15,891 nt of DNA from G020354085 sp964629975 (GTDB lineage Bacteria; Pseudomonadota; Gammaproteobacteria; Acidiferrobacterales; Sulfurifustaceae): the NCBI GenBank assembly GCA_964629975.1, contig CAZVUN010000064.1, positions 1-15,891 on the forward strand, given 5' to 3'. The notes under the pieces were generated by a model. It searched no databases. It was given only the letters and a program-made list of their open reading frames with translations, and had not been told where the DNA came from. How positions within the stretch are numbered: the first letter of the stretch is position 1; each line of letters opens with the position of its first letter. A program made the translations under genes and the position numbers. Below are positions 7,542 to 14,938 of the stretch, piece after piece.

Positions 7542-7574
7542 CCCTGACGGTTGCGCCGCCCGGACGCGTCAGGG
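7542..7574. repeat. 8-bp inverted repeat in the gltX/ppiB divergent region
   Basis: CCCTGACG (7542-7549) and CGTCAGGG (7567-7574) are perfect inverted arms 17 bases apart, in the 160-base region between the divergent gltX and ppiB starts. The repeat covers the proposed ppiB -35 box and abuts its -10 box, as an operator would, but a hairpin role is equally possible. The rest of 7505-7664 shows nothing else recognisable. Confidence 0.4.
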
Positions 7575-7579
7575 ACAAT
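7551..7579 (+). promoter_or_regulatory. Candidate promoter for ppiB-lpxH
   Basis: The -35 box is TTGCGC (7551-7556), the spacer is 17 bases, and the -10 box is GACAAT (7574-7579, 4 of 6 matches). It would give a leader of about 80 bases. It is the best match in the divergent region but weak. Confidence 0.3.
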
Positions 7580-7664
7580 GCCACGCAAAGGGTGCGCGGC
7601 GCTTGCCATGCGCGCGACGCGTGCGCCCGTGGTCACCCCCGAACCGGCAAGCGAGAACCCGCCC

Positions 7665-8168
7665 ATGAAAGCCCAGATCAAGACCAACTACGGCACCCTG
7701 ACGATCGAGCTGTACCCGGACAAGGCGCCCAAGACCGTCGCCAACTTCGTGGCCTACGCGCGCGCGGGGTTCTACGACGGCACCATCTTCCACCGCGTCA
7801 TCGACGGCTTCGTGATCCAGGGCGGCGGCTTCGGTCCCGGCATGACCCAGAAGGTCACCAACAAGCCGATCGAAAACGAAGCGAACAACGGCCTGCGCAA
7901 CGCGCGCGGCACCCTTGCCATGGCGCGCACCTCGGATCCGCACTCGGCGAGCAGCCAGTTCTTCATCAATCTCGCCGACAACGATTTTCTCAACTTCACG
8001 GCCCCTACCCCGCAGGGCTGGGGCTACTGCGTGTTCGGCAAGGTGATCGACGGCATGCACATCGTCGATCAGATCAAGGGCGTGCCGACCGGCAACAAGC
8101 TCGGCCACAAGGACGTGCCGCTGTCCGACGTGATCCTCGAGCGCCTGACGATACTCGAGGACGCCTGA
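7665..8168 (+). CDS. ppiB: Peptidyl-prolyl cis-trans isomerase B, cyclophilin type, cytoplasmic
   Basis: Catalyses cis-trans isomerisation of X-Pro bonds to help folding. The product is 167 residues (E. coli PpiB is 164) without a signal peptide, so it is the cytoplasmic form. Cyclophilin motifs are FHRVIDGFVIQGGGF (42-56; catalytic R44), MART (86-89) and SSQFFINLADNDFLN (96-110), followed by YCVFGKVIDGMHIVDQI. The ATG at 7665 gives MKAQIKTNYGTLTIELYPDKAP, the family start. The open frame continues upstream to a TTG at 7551, but the extra 38 codons are not family-like. lpxH starts 7 bases after the stop. Confidence 0.97.
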   Translation: MKAQIKTNYGTLTIELYPDKAPKTVANFVAYARAGFYDGTIFHRVIDGFVIQGGGFGPGMTQKVTNKPIENEANNGLRNARGTLAMARTSDPHSASSQFFINLADNDFLNFTAPTPQGWGYCVFGKVIDGMHIVDQIKGVPTGNKLGHKDVPLSDVILERLTILEDA

Positions 8169-8175
8169 GCGCGTC

Positions 8176-8919
8176 ATGGCGGCACCGGAAACGCTGTTCA
8201 TCTCCGATCTGCACCTGAGCCCCGAGCGCCCGGCGATCACGGCGCTGTTCCTGCAGTTCCTGCGCACCCGCGCGCGCGGCGCCGCGGCGCTCTACATCCT
8301 CGGCGACCTGTTCGAGTACTGGCTGGGCGATGAAGCGCTCGCGCATCCGGCGGTGCGCCCGATCGCCGCGGGCCTGCGCGAGCTCACCGCCGCCGGCGTG
8401 CCGGTGGCGGTGCTGCACGGCAACCGCGACTTCCTGCTCGGTGCACGGTTCGAGGCCGAGACCGGCTGCCGCGTCCTGCCCGACCCGACGCGCATCAACC
8501 TGTATGGCACGACGGTGCTCATCAGCCACGGCGACCAGCTGTGCACCGATGACGTCGACTACATGCGGCTGCGCACGCTGGTGCGCGACCCGCAATGGCA
8601 GCGCGCGTTTCTCGCCAAGAGCCTGGCCGAGCGCCAGGCGATGGCCTTGCAGCTGCGCGAGACCAGCCGGGCCGCGGTGGTGCAGAAGAGCGCCGAGATC
8701 ATGGATGTCAATGCCGGCACGGTCGCGGCGTTCCTGCGCGCCTACGGCGTCTACGACCTGATCCACGGCCACACCCATCGCCCCGGCGAGCATCGCTTTA
8801 CTGTCGACGGGCACGCGGCGCGACGCGTGGTGCTCGGCGACTGGTACGAGCAGGGCAGCGTGCTCACCTGCACGGCGCACGGCTGGCAGCTGCAAACGCT
8901 GCCGCTCGCCGCGGCCTGA
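8176..8919 (+). CDS. lpxH: UDP-2,3-diacylglucosamine pyrophosphohydrolase
   Basis: Hydrolyses UDP-2,3-diacylglucosamine to lipid X and UMP at the inner membrane, the fourth step of lipid A synthesis, so it implies an outer membrane. The product is 247 residues. Calcineurin-like phosphoesterase metal ligands are all visible: DLHL (D11, H13), GDLFEYWLGDE (D44), HGNRDFLLG (N83), SHGDQLCTDD (H118) and HGHTHRP (H199, H201). The C-terminal RVVLGDWYEQGSVL is characteristic of LpxH rather than LpxI or LpxG. It lies 7 bases after ppiB and is probably cotranscribed. It ends 3 bases from the opposing gene's stop. Confidence 0.97.
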   Translation: MAAPETLFISDLHLSPERPAITALFLQFLRTRARGAAALYILGDLFEYWLGDEALAHPAVRPIAAGLRELTAAGVPVAVLHGNRDFLLGARFEAETGCRVLPDPTRINLYGTTVLISHGDQLCTDDVDYMRLRTLVRDPQWQRAFLAKSLAERQAMALQLRETSRAAVVQKSAEIMDVNAGTVAAFLRAYGVYDLIHGHTHRPGEHRFTVDGHAARRVVLGDWYEQGSVLTCTAHGWQLQTLPLAAA

Positions 8920-8941
8920 GTCTCAGCGCGGCGCGCCGCGC
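8916..8941. repeat. Double palindrome at the convergent ends of lpxH and the next gene
   Basis: CTGAGTCTCAG (8916-8926) contains the stop codons of both converging genes. It runs into a perfect 16-base palindrome GCGCGGCGCGCCGCGC (8926-8941) inside the 3' end of the minus-strand gene. There is no T-run on either side. It may act as a bidirectional 3'-end structure, but GC-rich palindromes also arise by chance in such DNA. Confidence 0.3.
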
Positions 8942-9660
8942 CCGCGCAGCGCATCGATCGTGATGCGCGTGTAGCCGGCCGGCAACTCGAACAGACTGGC
9001 ATCCACCGCCACGTCGCTGCGGTAGTCGGTCAGCTCGCCGACCCGCCCATCGGCGTCGGCGTAGCGCACCGGCAGTCCATGCGCGAGATGGCGCGCCGGC
9101 GCGTAGATGCTGTTGGCCAGCGTGCACGGTGTCTGCAGCGACGCCGGGGTCCAGGCCAGCGTGCGCGCCTGCTCGGCGGCGAGCGCCTCGCGGTACTCGC
9201 GCCACAGTGCCACGACCTGCGGCAGCAGTCCGTCGGCCGCGTACAGGTCGTAGCAGGTGCGGCCGTTGGTCAGCAGCCGGTAGTGACGCACCGCCTTGCC
9301 GGCGACGGGCGGGACACGATCGGACTGCTCCACCACCTGATGCTCGAGTGCAAGCGGCGCGCGTCCCGGCGCTGCCGCGCGCGCGATCACCAGGATGCTC
9401 TTCTCGCCCGCCGTGACGCTGTAGATGGTCCGGGTGTCGCGGTCGAACAGCAGAAAGTCGTCCTCGCCCGCCCCCGCGCCGTCGTCGATGCGCAAATAGC
9501 GCTGCGTGAACAGCATGCGCGTGGCATAGCGATCGGTGCCCGCCTCCTGTTCCTCGTAGTGCAGCACGGTGGCGCGCTCGGCGCGCGCCGCGCCGGCCGC
9601 CAGCACCGCGGCGCTGAACAGCGCCACCCCTACCCGCTTGGCCGCGTATCCCCTGGTCAT
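8923..9660 (-). CDS. Exported protein of unknown function, two cysteines
   Basis: The product is 245 residues. A clear signal peptide is visible: MTRGYAAKR, a hydrophobic run GVALFSAAVLAAG and a cleavage site AARA|ER after residue 27, with no lipobox, so it is predicted periplasmic. The mature region has a beta-rich pattern (TVLHYEEQEAG, RMLFTQRYLRIDDG, DFLLFDRDTRTIYSV) and ends SLFELPAGYTRI. This is reminiscent of LolA/DUF4412-like periplasmic domains, in which a short strand pair is followed by a 'Felpagy' end. The resemblance is by eye only and no function is assigned. It has two cysteines, C136 (GRTCYDLY) and C179 (LQTPCTLAN), that could form one disulfide. It starts 15 bases after the glycerate kinase stop and is probably the last gene of the metZ operon. 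Confidence 0.75.
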   Translation of the reverse strand: MTRGYAAKRVGVALFSAAVLAAGAARAERATVLHYEEQEAGTDRYATRMLFTQRYLRIDDGAGAGEDDFLLFDRDTRTIYSVTAGEKSILVIARAAAPGRAPLALEHQVVEQSDRVPPVAGKAVRHYRLLTNGRTCYDLYAADGLLPQVVALWREYREALAAEQARTLAWTPASLQTPCTLANSIYAPARHLAHGLPVRYADADGRVGELTDYRSDVAVDASLFELPAGYTRITIDALRGRGAPR

Positions 9661-9675
9661 CGTGTCGCTTACTCC

Positions 9676-10905
9676 TTACTCCCCGCGCAGGCCGATCATC
9701 AGGTCCATCACATTCGTGCCGGTCGGGCCGGTGTGCACCAGATCGCCGCTCGCCGCCAAGAACGTGCCGGCGTCGGCCGCCGCCAGTGCCTGCCGCGCAT
9801 CGAGACCACTCAGCGCACCGCGCGCCACGCTGCCGCCATCGACCAGGGCACCGGCATCCCCGGTCGGACCGTCGGTGCCGTCGGTGCCGGCCGCCAGCAG
9901 CGCGACCGGTGCCTGCCCCTGCAGGCGCAACGCCGCCGCCAGCGCCAGCGTCTGGTTGCGCCCGCCGCGCCCCGGGTGCGGGGGCAGGGTCACGGTGGTC
10001 TCGCCGCCCCAGATATGTACCACACCGGGGGCGGCGGCCAACAGGCGCTGCGCCAGGCGGTCGCCGGCGGTGCGCGCCTCACCGGCGATGAACTCGGGCT
10101 CGATGACCGCGCGCCGGCCGAGTCCGGCGGCGGCCCGGGCCGCGGCGCGCTTGGCATCGTCCAGGGTCGCCACGATCGTGTAGTCAACCGACGCAAAGCA
10201 CGGATCGTGCGCCGGCGGCAGCGGTGACGCGTGCTGCAACGCCGCCTGCACGAACGCCGGGGCGTGCGCGAAATCGGGTTCGCTGCCGGTCTCGGCGACC
10301 AGCGGCCCCGAGCCAATGGCGCGCGGATCGTCGCCCGGCACATCCGAGATTGCGAGGCAGCGCACCGGATGCGGGTGCAGCAACTTGGCCAGGCGCCCGC
10401 CCTTGAGGCGCGACAGCCGCTTGCGGATGCGGTTCATCGCATTGATGTCGAGACCGCTGGCGAGCATCCACTGCGTGATGGCGCGCAACTGCGCCAGATC
10501 GAGTGTCGGCGCGAGCGCCTCGACGAGCGCCGAGGCGCCGCCCGACAGCAGCACCAATACCGGTGCGCCCGGCGGCAGCGCCGCGACAAACGCCAACACC
10601 CGCTCCCCGGCCGCGAGGCTGCGCGCATCGGGCAGCGGATGGCCGGACTCGATGAGCGGATACGGCAGGTGCACGCCGCCGGCGTCCTTGGTGACGATGA
10701 GCGCATCGCGCACAGCGCTGCCGAGCGCGTCCATCGCCCCCTGCATCATCGGCACGGCCGCCTTGCCGAGCGCCAGCACGTATACGCCCGAGGCGACAGG
10801 CCGCGCCTGCAGCGCGCTGCGCACGCACTCGCGACCGTGTACCGCACCGAGCGCCGCAGTGAAGAGGGTCAGCAGGTCACGGCGAATCTGATCAAGCGCG
10901 GTCAT
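9676..10905 (-). CDS. gckA: Glycerate 2-kinase, MOFRL/GckA-TtuD family
   Basis: Phosphorylates D-glycerate with ATP, by family to 2-phosphoglycerate, feeding lower glycolysis from glyoxylate, hydroxypyruvate or tartrate routes. The product is 409 residues, within the usual range. Visible features are LALGKAAVPM, VLLSGGASALVEA, the NAMNRIRKRLSRLKGGRLA helix, SDVPGDDPRAIGSGP in the N-terminal DUF4147 domain, and GGETTVTL, GRGGRNQTLALAAAL, AAGTDGTDGPTGDAGALVD and TGPTGTNVMDLMIGL in the C-terminal MOFRL domain. The ATG at 10905 gives MTALDQIRRDLLTLFTAAL; no strong ribosome binding site is seen. It lies 39 bases after the thioredoxin-like gene. The usual neighbours (tartronate semialdehyde reductase, hydroxypyruvate isomerase) are absent, so its pathway here is open. 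Confidence 0.93.
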   Translation of the reverse strand: MTALDQIRRDLLTLFTAALGAVHGRECVRSALQARPVASGVYVLALGKAAVPMMQGAMDALGSAVRDALIVTKDAGGVHLPYPLIESGHPLPDARSLAAGERVLAFVAALPPGAPVLVLLSGGASALVEALAPTLDLAQLRAITQWMLASGLDINAMNRIRKRLSRLKGGRLAKLLHPHPVRCLAISDVPGDDPRAIGSGPLVAETGSEPDFAHAPAFVQAALQHASPLPPAHDPCFASVDYTIVATLDDAKRAAARAAAGLGRRAVIEPEFIAGEARTAGDRLAQRLLAAAPGVVHIWGGETTVTLPPHPGRGGRNQTLALAAALRLQGQAPVALLAAGTDGTDGPTGDAGALVDGGSVARGALSGLDARQALAAADAGTFLAASGDLVHTGPTGTNVMDLMIGLRGE

Positions 10906-10925
10906 GGCATTGCGCGCGCACCGAC

Positions 10926-10940
10926 GCGAGCACGGCTCGC
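10926..10940 (-). repeat. Short hairpin between the thioredoxin-like gene and glycerate kinase
   Basis: GCGAGC and GCTCGC are perfect 6-base arms around a 3-base loop, in a 39-base gap. There is no T-run, so it is more likely an mRNA processing or stability element than a terminator. Confidence 0.3.
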
Positions 10941-10944
10941 ACGC

Positions 10945-11477
10945 CTAGGCGCTCTGGTCCGCCAGCCACAGACGCAGGCGCAAACCCCACTCGCTGGTGA
11001 AGCCGACCTCGCGAAAGCGGATCTGGCGCTGGCGGTCGACGACGAAGAAGGTCGGCGTGGCACGCACGCCCCAGTTGGCGGCCTGCTCGCCGCCGTGGTC
11101 ATTGAGCGTGGCGGCCTTGAGACCGTGCTCCTCCAGGTAACGCGCGAGCTCGGTGTCGGTGCCGGATTGCAGCGCGACCGTGATGACCGGCCAGTCGGCA
11201 GCGACCGATTCAATCGTGCCGTGCTCCAGCCGGCACACCGGACACCAGGTCGCCCAGAAATAGACGAGTGTGGCGCGGCCCCCGCTGCCGAGCGCCAGGG
11301 CACGCCCGTCGACCGCGGTGCCGGACAGCGCCGGGGCGAGGCCGATGACGAGGCTGCGCTGCTGATAGGCGCGCACGCCGGCGATCGCCGCCAGCACCAG
11401 CGCGAGCGTCACGCCGCGGCGCAGCCACTTGTTCTGCCACGCCTGGCGCAACCGTGCGGTGCTGAGCTGCCACGCGT

Positions 11478-11481
<4 letters not shown>
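10945..11481 (-). CDS. Membrane-anchored thioredoxin-fold protein disulfide oxidoreductase (TlpA/ScsD-like)
   Basis: Thiol-disulfide oxidoreductase predicted to face the periplasm. The product is 178 residues: a basic N-terminus, one membrane segment (GVTLALVLAAIAGVRAY, ~23-39), then a thioredoxin domain with the active site FWATWCPVCRLE (C80 and C83) and the cis-proline loop ATPTFFVVD (P143). The order and the VYFWATWCPVCRLE...TVALQSG pattern fit the ScsD/'protein disulfide oxidoreductase' group better than the cytochrome-c DsbE proteins. The start is a GTG (11481-11479) whose bases overlap the metZ stop as GTGA, a 4-base overlap that implies translational coupling. Its partner and redox direction are unknown. 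Confidence 0.9.
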
Positions 11482-12665
<1,184 letters not shown>

Positions 12666-12691
12666 GGGCAACCTCACTGGTGACCGACGGT

Positions 12692-12714
12692 GCGCTGCGC
12701 GCGCGGCGCAGCGC
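12692..12714 (-). promoter_or_regulatory. Strong 8-bp hairpin in the metZ leader before the ribosome binding site
   Basis: GCGCTGCG and CGCAGCGC are perfect 8-base arms around a 7-base loop. They lie between the riboswitch terminator and the GAGG site, 16 bases before the latter. The hairpin does not cover the ribosome binding site. It may stabilise or pause the read-through transcript. Confidence 0.35.
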
Positions 12715-12736
12715 CACGAGGCGGGCCACGAAAATG

Positions 12737-12769
12737 AAAAAAACCCGCCGGGGCAGCCAAAGCGGGTTT
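12737..12769 (-). terminator. Intrinsic terminator forming the riboswitch expression platform
   Basis: On the minus strand AAACCCGC (12769-12762) and GCGGGTTT (12748-12741) are perfect 8-base arms. The loop is 13 bases and seven consecutive T (12743-12737) overlap the end of the stem. It lies 15 bases after the aptamer and about 70 bases before the metZ ATG. It could also stop any read-through from purF. Confidence 0.88.
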
Positions 12770-12795
12770 GATCACGGATGCCGCGCTTTAGCTGC
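12753..12795 (-). promoter_or_regulatory. Antiterminator helix linking the aptamer 3' end to the terminator
   Basis: On the minus strand GCAGCTAAAGCG (12795-12784) is complementary to CGCTTTGGCTGC (12764-12753): 12 base pairs with a single U-G wobble. The first strand includes the conserved GCTAAA of the aptamer. The second takes the top of the terminator's 5' arm and its loop. The aptamer-terminator state and the antiterminator state are thus mutually exclusive. Confidence 0.75.
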
Positions 12796-12837
12796 ATTTT
12801 TGGAGCGCCCGCAAGCTGCACTGCTCAAATCGGCGCT
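12784..12837 (-). promoter_or_regulatory. SAM-II (SAM-alpha) riboswitch aptamer upstream of metZ
   Basis: Read on the minus strand, P1 is AGCGCC (12837-12832) paired with GGCGCT (12809-12804). The loop carries GATTTGA (12831-12825) and GCTTGC (12816-12811). A-rich sequence is followed by TGCAGCTAAAG (12796-12786), whose TGCA can pair with TGCA in the loop (12820-12817) to make the H-type pseudoknot. These elements, their order and spacing match the known SAM-II class (for example the metX element of the solved structure, with GAUUUAA, UUGCAAG and UGUAGCUAAA). The class binds S-adenosylmethionine and represses methionine genes, including metA, metX and metZ, mostly in Alphaproteobacteria. The identification is by motif, without a covariance-model score. 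Confidence 0.85.
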
Positions 12838-12848
12838 AGCGACCAGAC

Positions 12849-12876
12849 CTTGAATCGGCGCGTGTACGGCTGTCAA
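12849..12876 (-). promoter_or_regulatory. Promoter of the metZ operon, overlapping the purF stop
   Basis: On the minus strand the -35 box is a perfect TTGACA (12876-12871) that includes the TGA stop of purF. The spacer is 16 bases and the -10 box is TTCAAG (12854-12849), 3 of 6 matches. The predicted start near 12842 is 5 bases before the first aptamer base, which is where a riboswitch transcript should begin. Confidence 0.55.
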
Positions 12877-14408
12877 CGGTTCATGGGAAAGGTCAGCACC
12901 TCGGCGGTCAGGACCTCGCTCTGGCCCTGCGCCTCGCCGCGGCGCGCGCCCTGCGCGGCGTCGCAGCGCACGCGCTCGATGCGCTCGAGGTACGCCTGGC
13001 TCACGTCGCCGGTGATGTACTCGCCGTTGAAACACGAGGCGTCGAAACGCGCGATCGCGGGATTGCCCTCGCGCGCCGCCTCGATCATGTCGGCGTGATC
13101 CTGGTAGATCACGCGATCCGCGCCGATCTCTGCCGCGATCTGCTCGTCACTGCGACCGTTGGCGATGAGCTCGCTCACCGCCGGCATGTCGATGCCATAG
13201 ACGTTGGGAAAGCGCACCGGCGGCGAGGCCGAGGCGAAGTACACCTTGCGGGCGCCGGCCTCGCGCGTCATCTGGATGATCTGCTGGGAGGTGGTGCCGC
13301 GCACGATCGAGTCATCGACCAGCAGCACGTTCTTGCCCTTGAACTCGAGATCGATGGCATTGAGCTTCTGCCGCACCGAACGCTTGCGCTGCGCCTGGCC
13401 CGGCATGATGAAGGTGCGCCCGATGTAGCGGTTCTTGATGAAGCCCTCGCGGTACTTGAGGCCGAGCTCGTTGGCGAGCTGCAGTGCCGAGGTGCGCGAG
13501 GTGTCGGGAATCGGGATCACCACGTCGATGTCGTGGTCCGGCCAGACGCGCTGGATCTTGTGCGCCAGTCGCTCGCCCAGGCGCATGCGGGTCTTGTGTA
13601 CGGAAATGCCGTCGAGGATCGAATCCGGGCGCGCGAAGTACACGTACTCGAAGATGCACGGGGCATGCAGCGTGCTCTCCGCGCACTGCCGGCTGTGCAC
13701 CTGGCCGCTCAGCTCCACGTAGATCGCCTCGCCCGGTGCGACATCGCGCACCAGCTTGAAGCCGACCACATCGAGCGCCACCGACTCCGAGGCGAACATG
13801 TACTCCGGCCCGTCGTCGGTCTCGCGCCGACCGAATACCAGCGGGCGTATCCCGTGCGGGTCGCGGAAGGCGAGGATGCCGAAGCCGGCGATCAGCATGG
13901 TCACGGCGTAGGCGCCGCGCGCGCGCCGGTGCAGCGCGGACACGGCGCGGAACACCTGCTCCGGGGTGAGGCGCAGCTTGGCGACCGCCTGCAGCTCATG
14001 GGCGAAGACGTTGAGCAGTACCTCCGAATCGGAGTCGGTGTTGAGGTGCCGCAGGTCCTCGCGCACCAGTTCGTCCTTGAGGCTGTCGGCGTTGGTGAGG
14101 TTGCCGTTGTGCGCGAGCGCCAGCCCGAACGGCGAGTTGACGTAGAACGGCTGGGCCTCGGCCGGCGAATCGCAGCCGGCGGTGGGATAGCGGCAGTGGC
14201 CGATCCCCATGTTGCCCTTGAGCGAGAGCATGTGATGCTGCTGGAAGACGTCGCGCACCAGACCGTTGTCCTTGCGCAGGTGCACGCGCGTGCTGTCCGA
14301 GGTGAGGATGCCGGCGGCGTCCTGGCCGCGGTGCTGCAATCCGAGCAGGCCGTCGTAAATCGCCTGATTCACCGGGCCTTTGGCGAGGATGCCGATGATG
14401 CCGCACAT
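12873..14408 (-). CDS. purF: Amidophosphoribosyltransferase
   Basis: Transfers the amide of glutamine to PRPP to give 5-phosphoribosylamine, the first committed step of purine synthesis. The product is 511 residues. The N-terminal nucleophile C2 follows the initiator directly (MCGIIGIL), so there is no propeptide, as in the E. coli type. Glutaminase residues are in LQHRGQDAAG (24-33), GHCRYPTAG (70-78), AHNGN (99-103) and TDSDSEV. The phosphoribosyltransferase domain carries PIPDTSRTSA (~300-309) and the PRPP loop VLLVDDSIVRGTTS (361-374), then FASASPPVRFPNVYGIDMP. It starts 30 bases after cvpA without an obvious ribosome binding site. Its stop codon lies inside the -35 box of the metZ promoter. 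Confidence 0.98.
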   Translation of the reverse strand: MCGIIGILAKGPVNQAIYDGLLGLQHRGQDAAGILTSDSTRVHLRKDNGLVRDVFQQHHMLSLKGNMGIGHCRYPTAGCDSPAEAQPFYVNSPFGLALAHNGNLTNADSLKDELVREDLRHLNTDSDSEVLLNVFAHELQAVAKLRLTPEQVFRAVSALHRRARGAYAVTMLIAGFGILAFRDPHGIRPLVFGRRETDDGPEYMFASESVALDVVGFKLVRDVAPGEAIYVELSGQVHSRQCAESTLHAPCIFEYVYFARPDSILDGISVHKTRMRLGERLAHKIQRVWPDHDIDVVIPIPDTSRTSALQLANELGLKYREGFIKNRYIGRTFIMPGQAQRKRSVRQKLNAIDLEFKGKNVLLVDDSIVRGTTSQQIIQMTREAGARKVYFASASPPVRFPNVYGIDMPAVSELIANGRSDEQIAAEIGADRVIYQDHADMIEAAREGNPAIARFDASCFNGEYITGDVSQAYLERIERVRCDAAQGARRGEAQGQSEVLTAEVLTFPMNR

Positions 14409-14438
14409 AGGAGAACCCCCGGGCGTTAAAACGCGAGT

Positions 14439-14933
14439 CTAGCCGTAGCGGATATGACGGGCAACATCCGCGGGCAGGTAGCCGCTGGTGTAGCGCGCCA
14501 CGCGCTCGAAATACGGCGCGAGCGCCGCCTCGCGCCACCACGACTGTTGCGGCAACGCCGTCAGCCCGGCCAGCAGAAAGGCGAGCGTGATGACGAGCAC
14601 GCCGCGCCCTACACCGAACAGGGCGCCGAGCAGCCGATTGGGCCAGCGCGCGAACTCGCCCTTGACCAGCAGGCGGTGCGCGAGATGCGACACGATCACA
14701 CCGGTCACCAGCACCGCCACGAACAGCAGCACGAAGGCAAGCGCCTGGCGCAGCGCCGGCTCGCCGGCCAGGCTGGTGAAGAACTTCGCGGCATCGTCGG
14801 CGAACACCCAGGCGATCACCGCGGCGAGTATCCACGCCGCGAGCGACAGCACCTCGCGCACGAACCCGCGCCATGCGCCGAAACCGGCGGATACGGCGAG
14901 GACCAGGGCCAAGCCGATGTCGAACGCATTCAT
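14439..14933 (-). CDS. cvpA: CvpA family inner membrane protein
   Basis: Small inner membrane protein. In E. coli it is needed for colicin V production and lies just before purF, as here; its molecular role is unsettled. With the ATG at 14933 the product is 164 residues and starts MNAFDIGLALVLAVSAGFGA, followed by the family signature WRGFVREVLSLAAWILA. Four membrane segments are visible: ~5-22, ~29-46, ~62-84 and ~103-123. A GTG at 14942 is in frame and would overlap the previous stop as GTGA. Family alignment favours the ATG, but either start is coupled to the gene before. The C-terminal tail after the last helix is short and soluble. Confidence 0.92.
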   Translation of the reverse strand: MNAFDIGLALVLAVSAGFGAWRGFVREVLSLAAWILAAVIAWVFADDAAKFFTSLAGEPALRQALAFVLLFVAVLVTGVIVSHLAHRLLVKGEFARWPNRLLGALFGVGRGVLVITLAFLLAGLTALPQQSWWREAALAPYFERVARYTSGYLPADVARHIRYG

Positions 14934-14938
14934 CGGCG

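Noticed and set aside
7551..7664. N-terminal extension of ppiB from a TTG at 7551, as a possible signal peptide
   Set aside because: The extra 38 residues are Arg/Pro-rich without a hydrophobic core, so they are not a signal peptide. Cytoplasmic PpiB starts MKxxIxTNxG.
7505..7687. N-terminal extension of gltX up to 7687
   Set aside because: The extra 61 residues have no homologous look and would run into the divergent ppiB gene. GluRS begins just before RFAPSPTG, which fits the ATG at 7504.
12666..12821. N-terminal extension of metZ into the leader
   Set aside because: The segment is explained by the terminator, riboswitch aptamer and hairpin. The ATG at 12665 has a good GAGG site and the family start.
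12772..13035. Small minus-strand frame across the purF end and riboswitch
   Set aside because: It is out of frame with purF and translates the aptamer. It has no ribosome binding site or motif.
13095..14429. A 444-codon open frame on the plus strand
   Set aside because: It is antisense to purF, with no start signal and no family motif.
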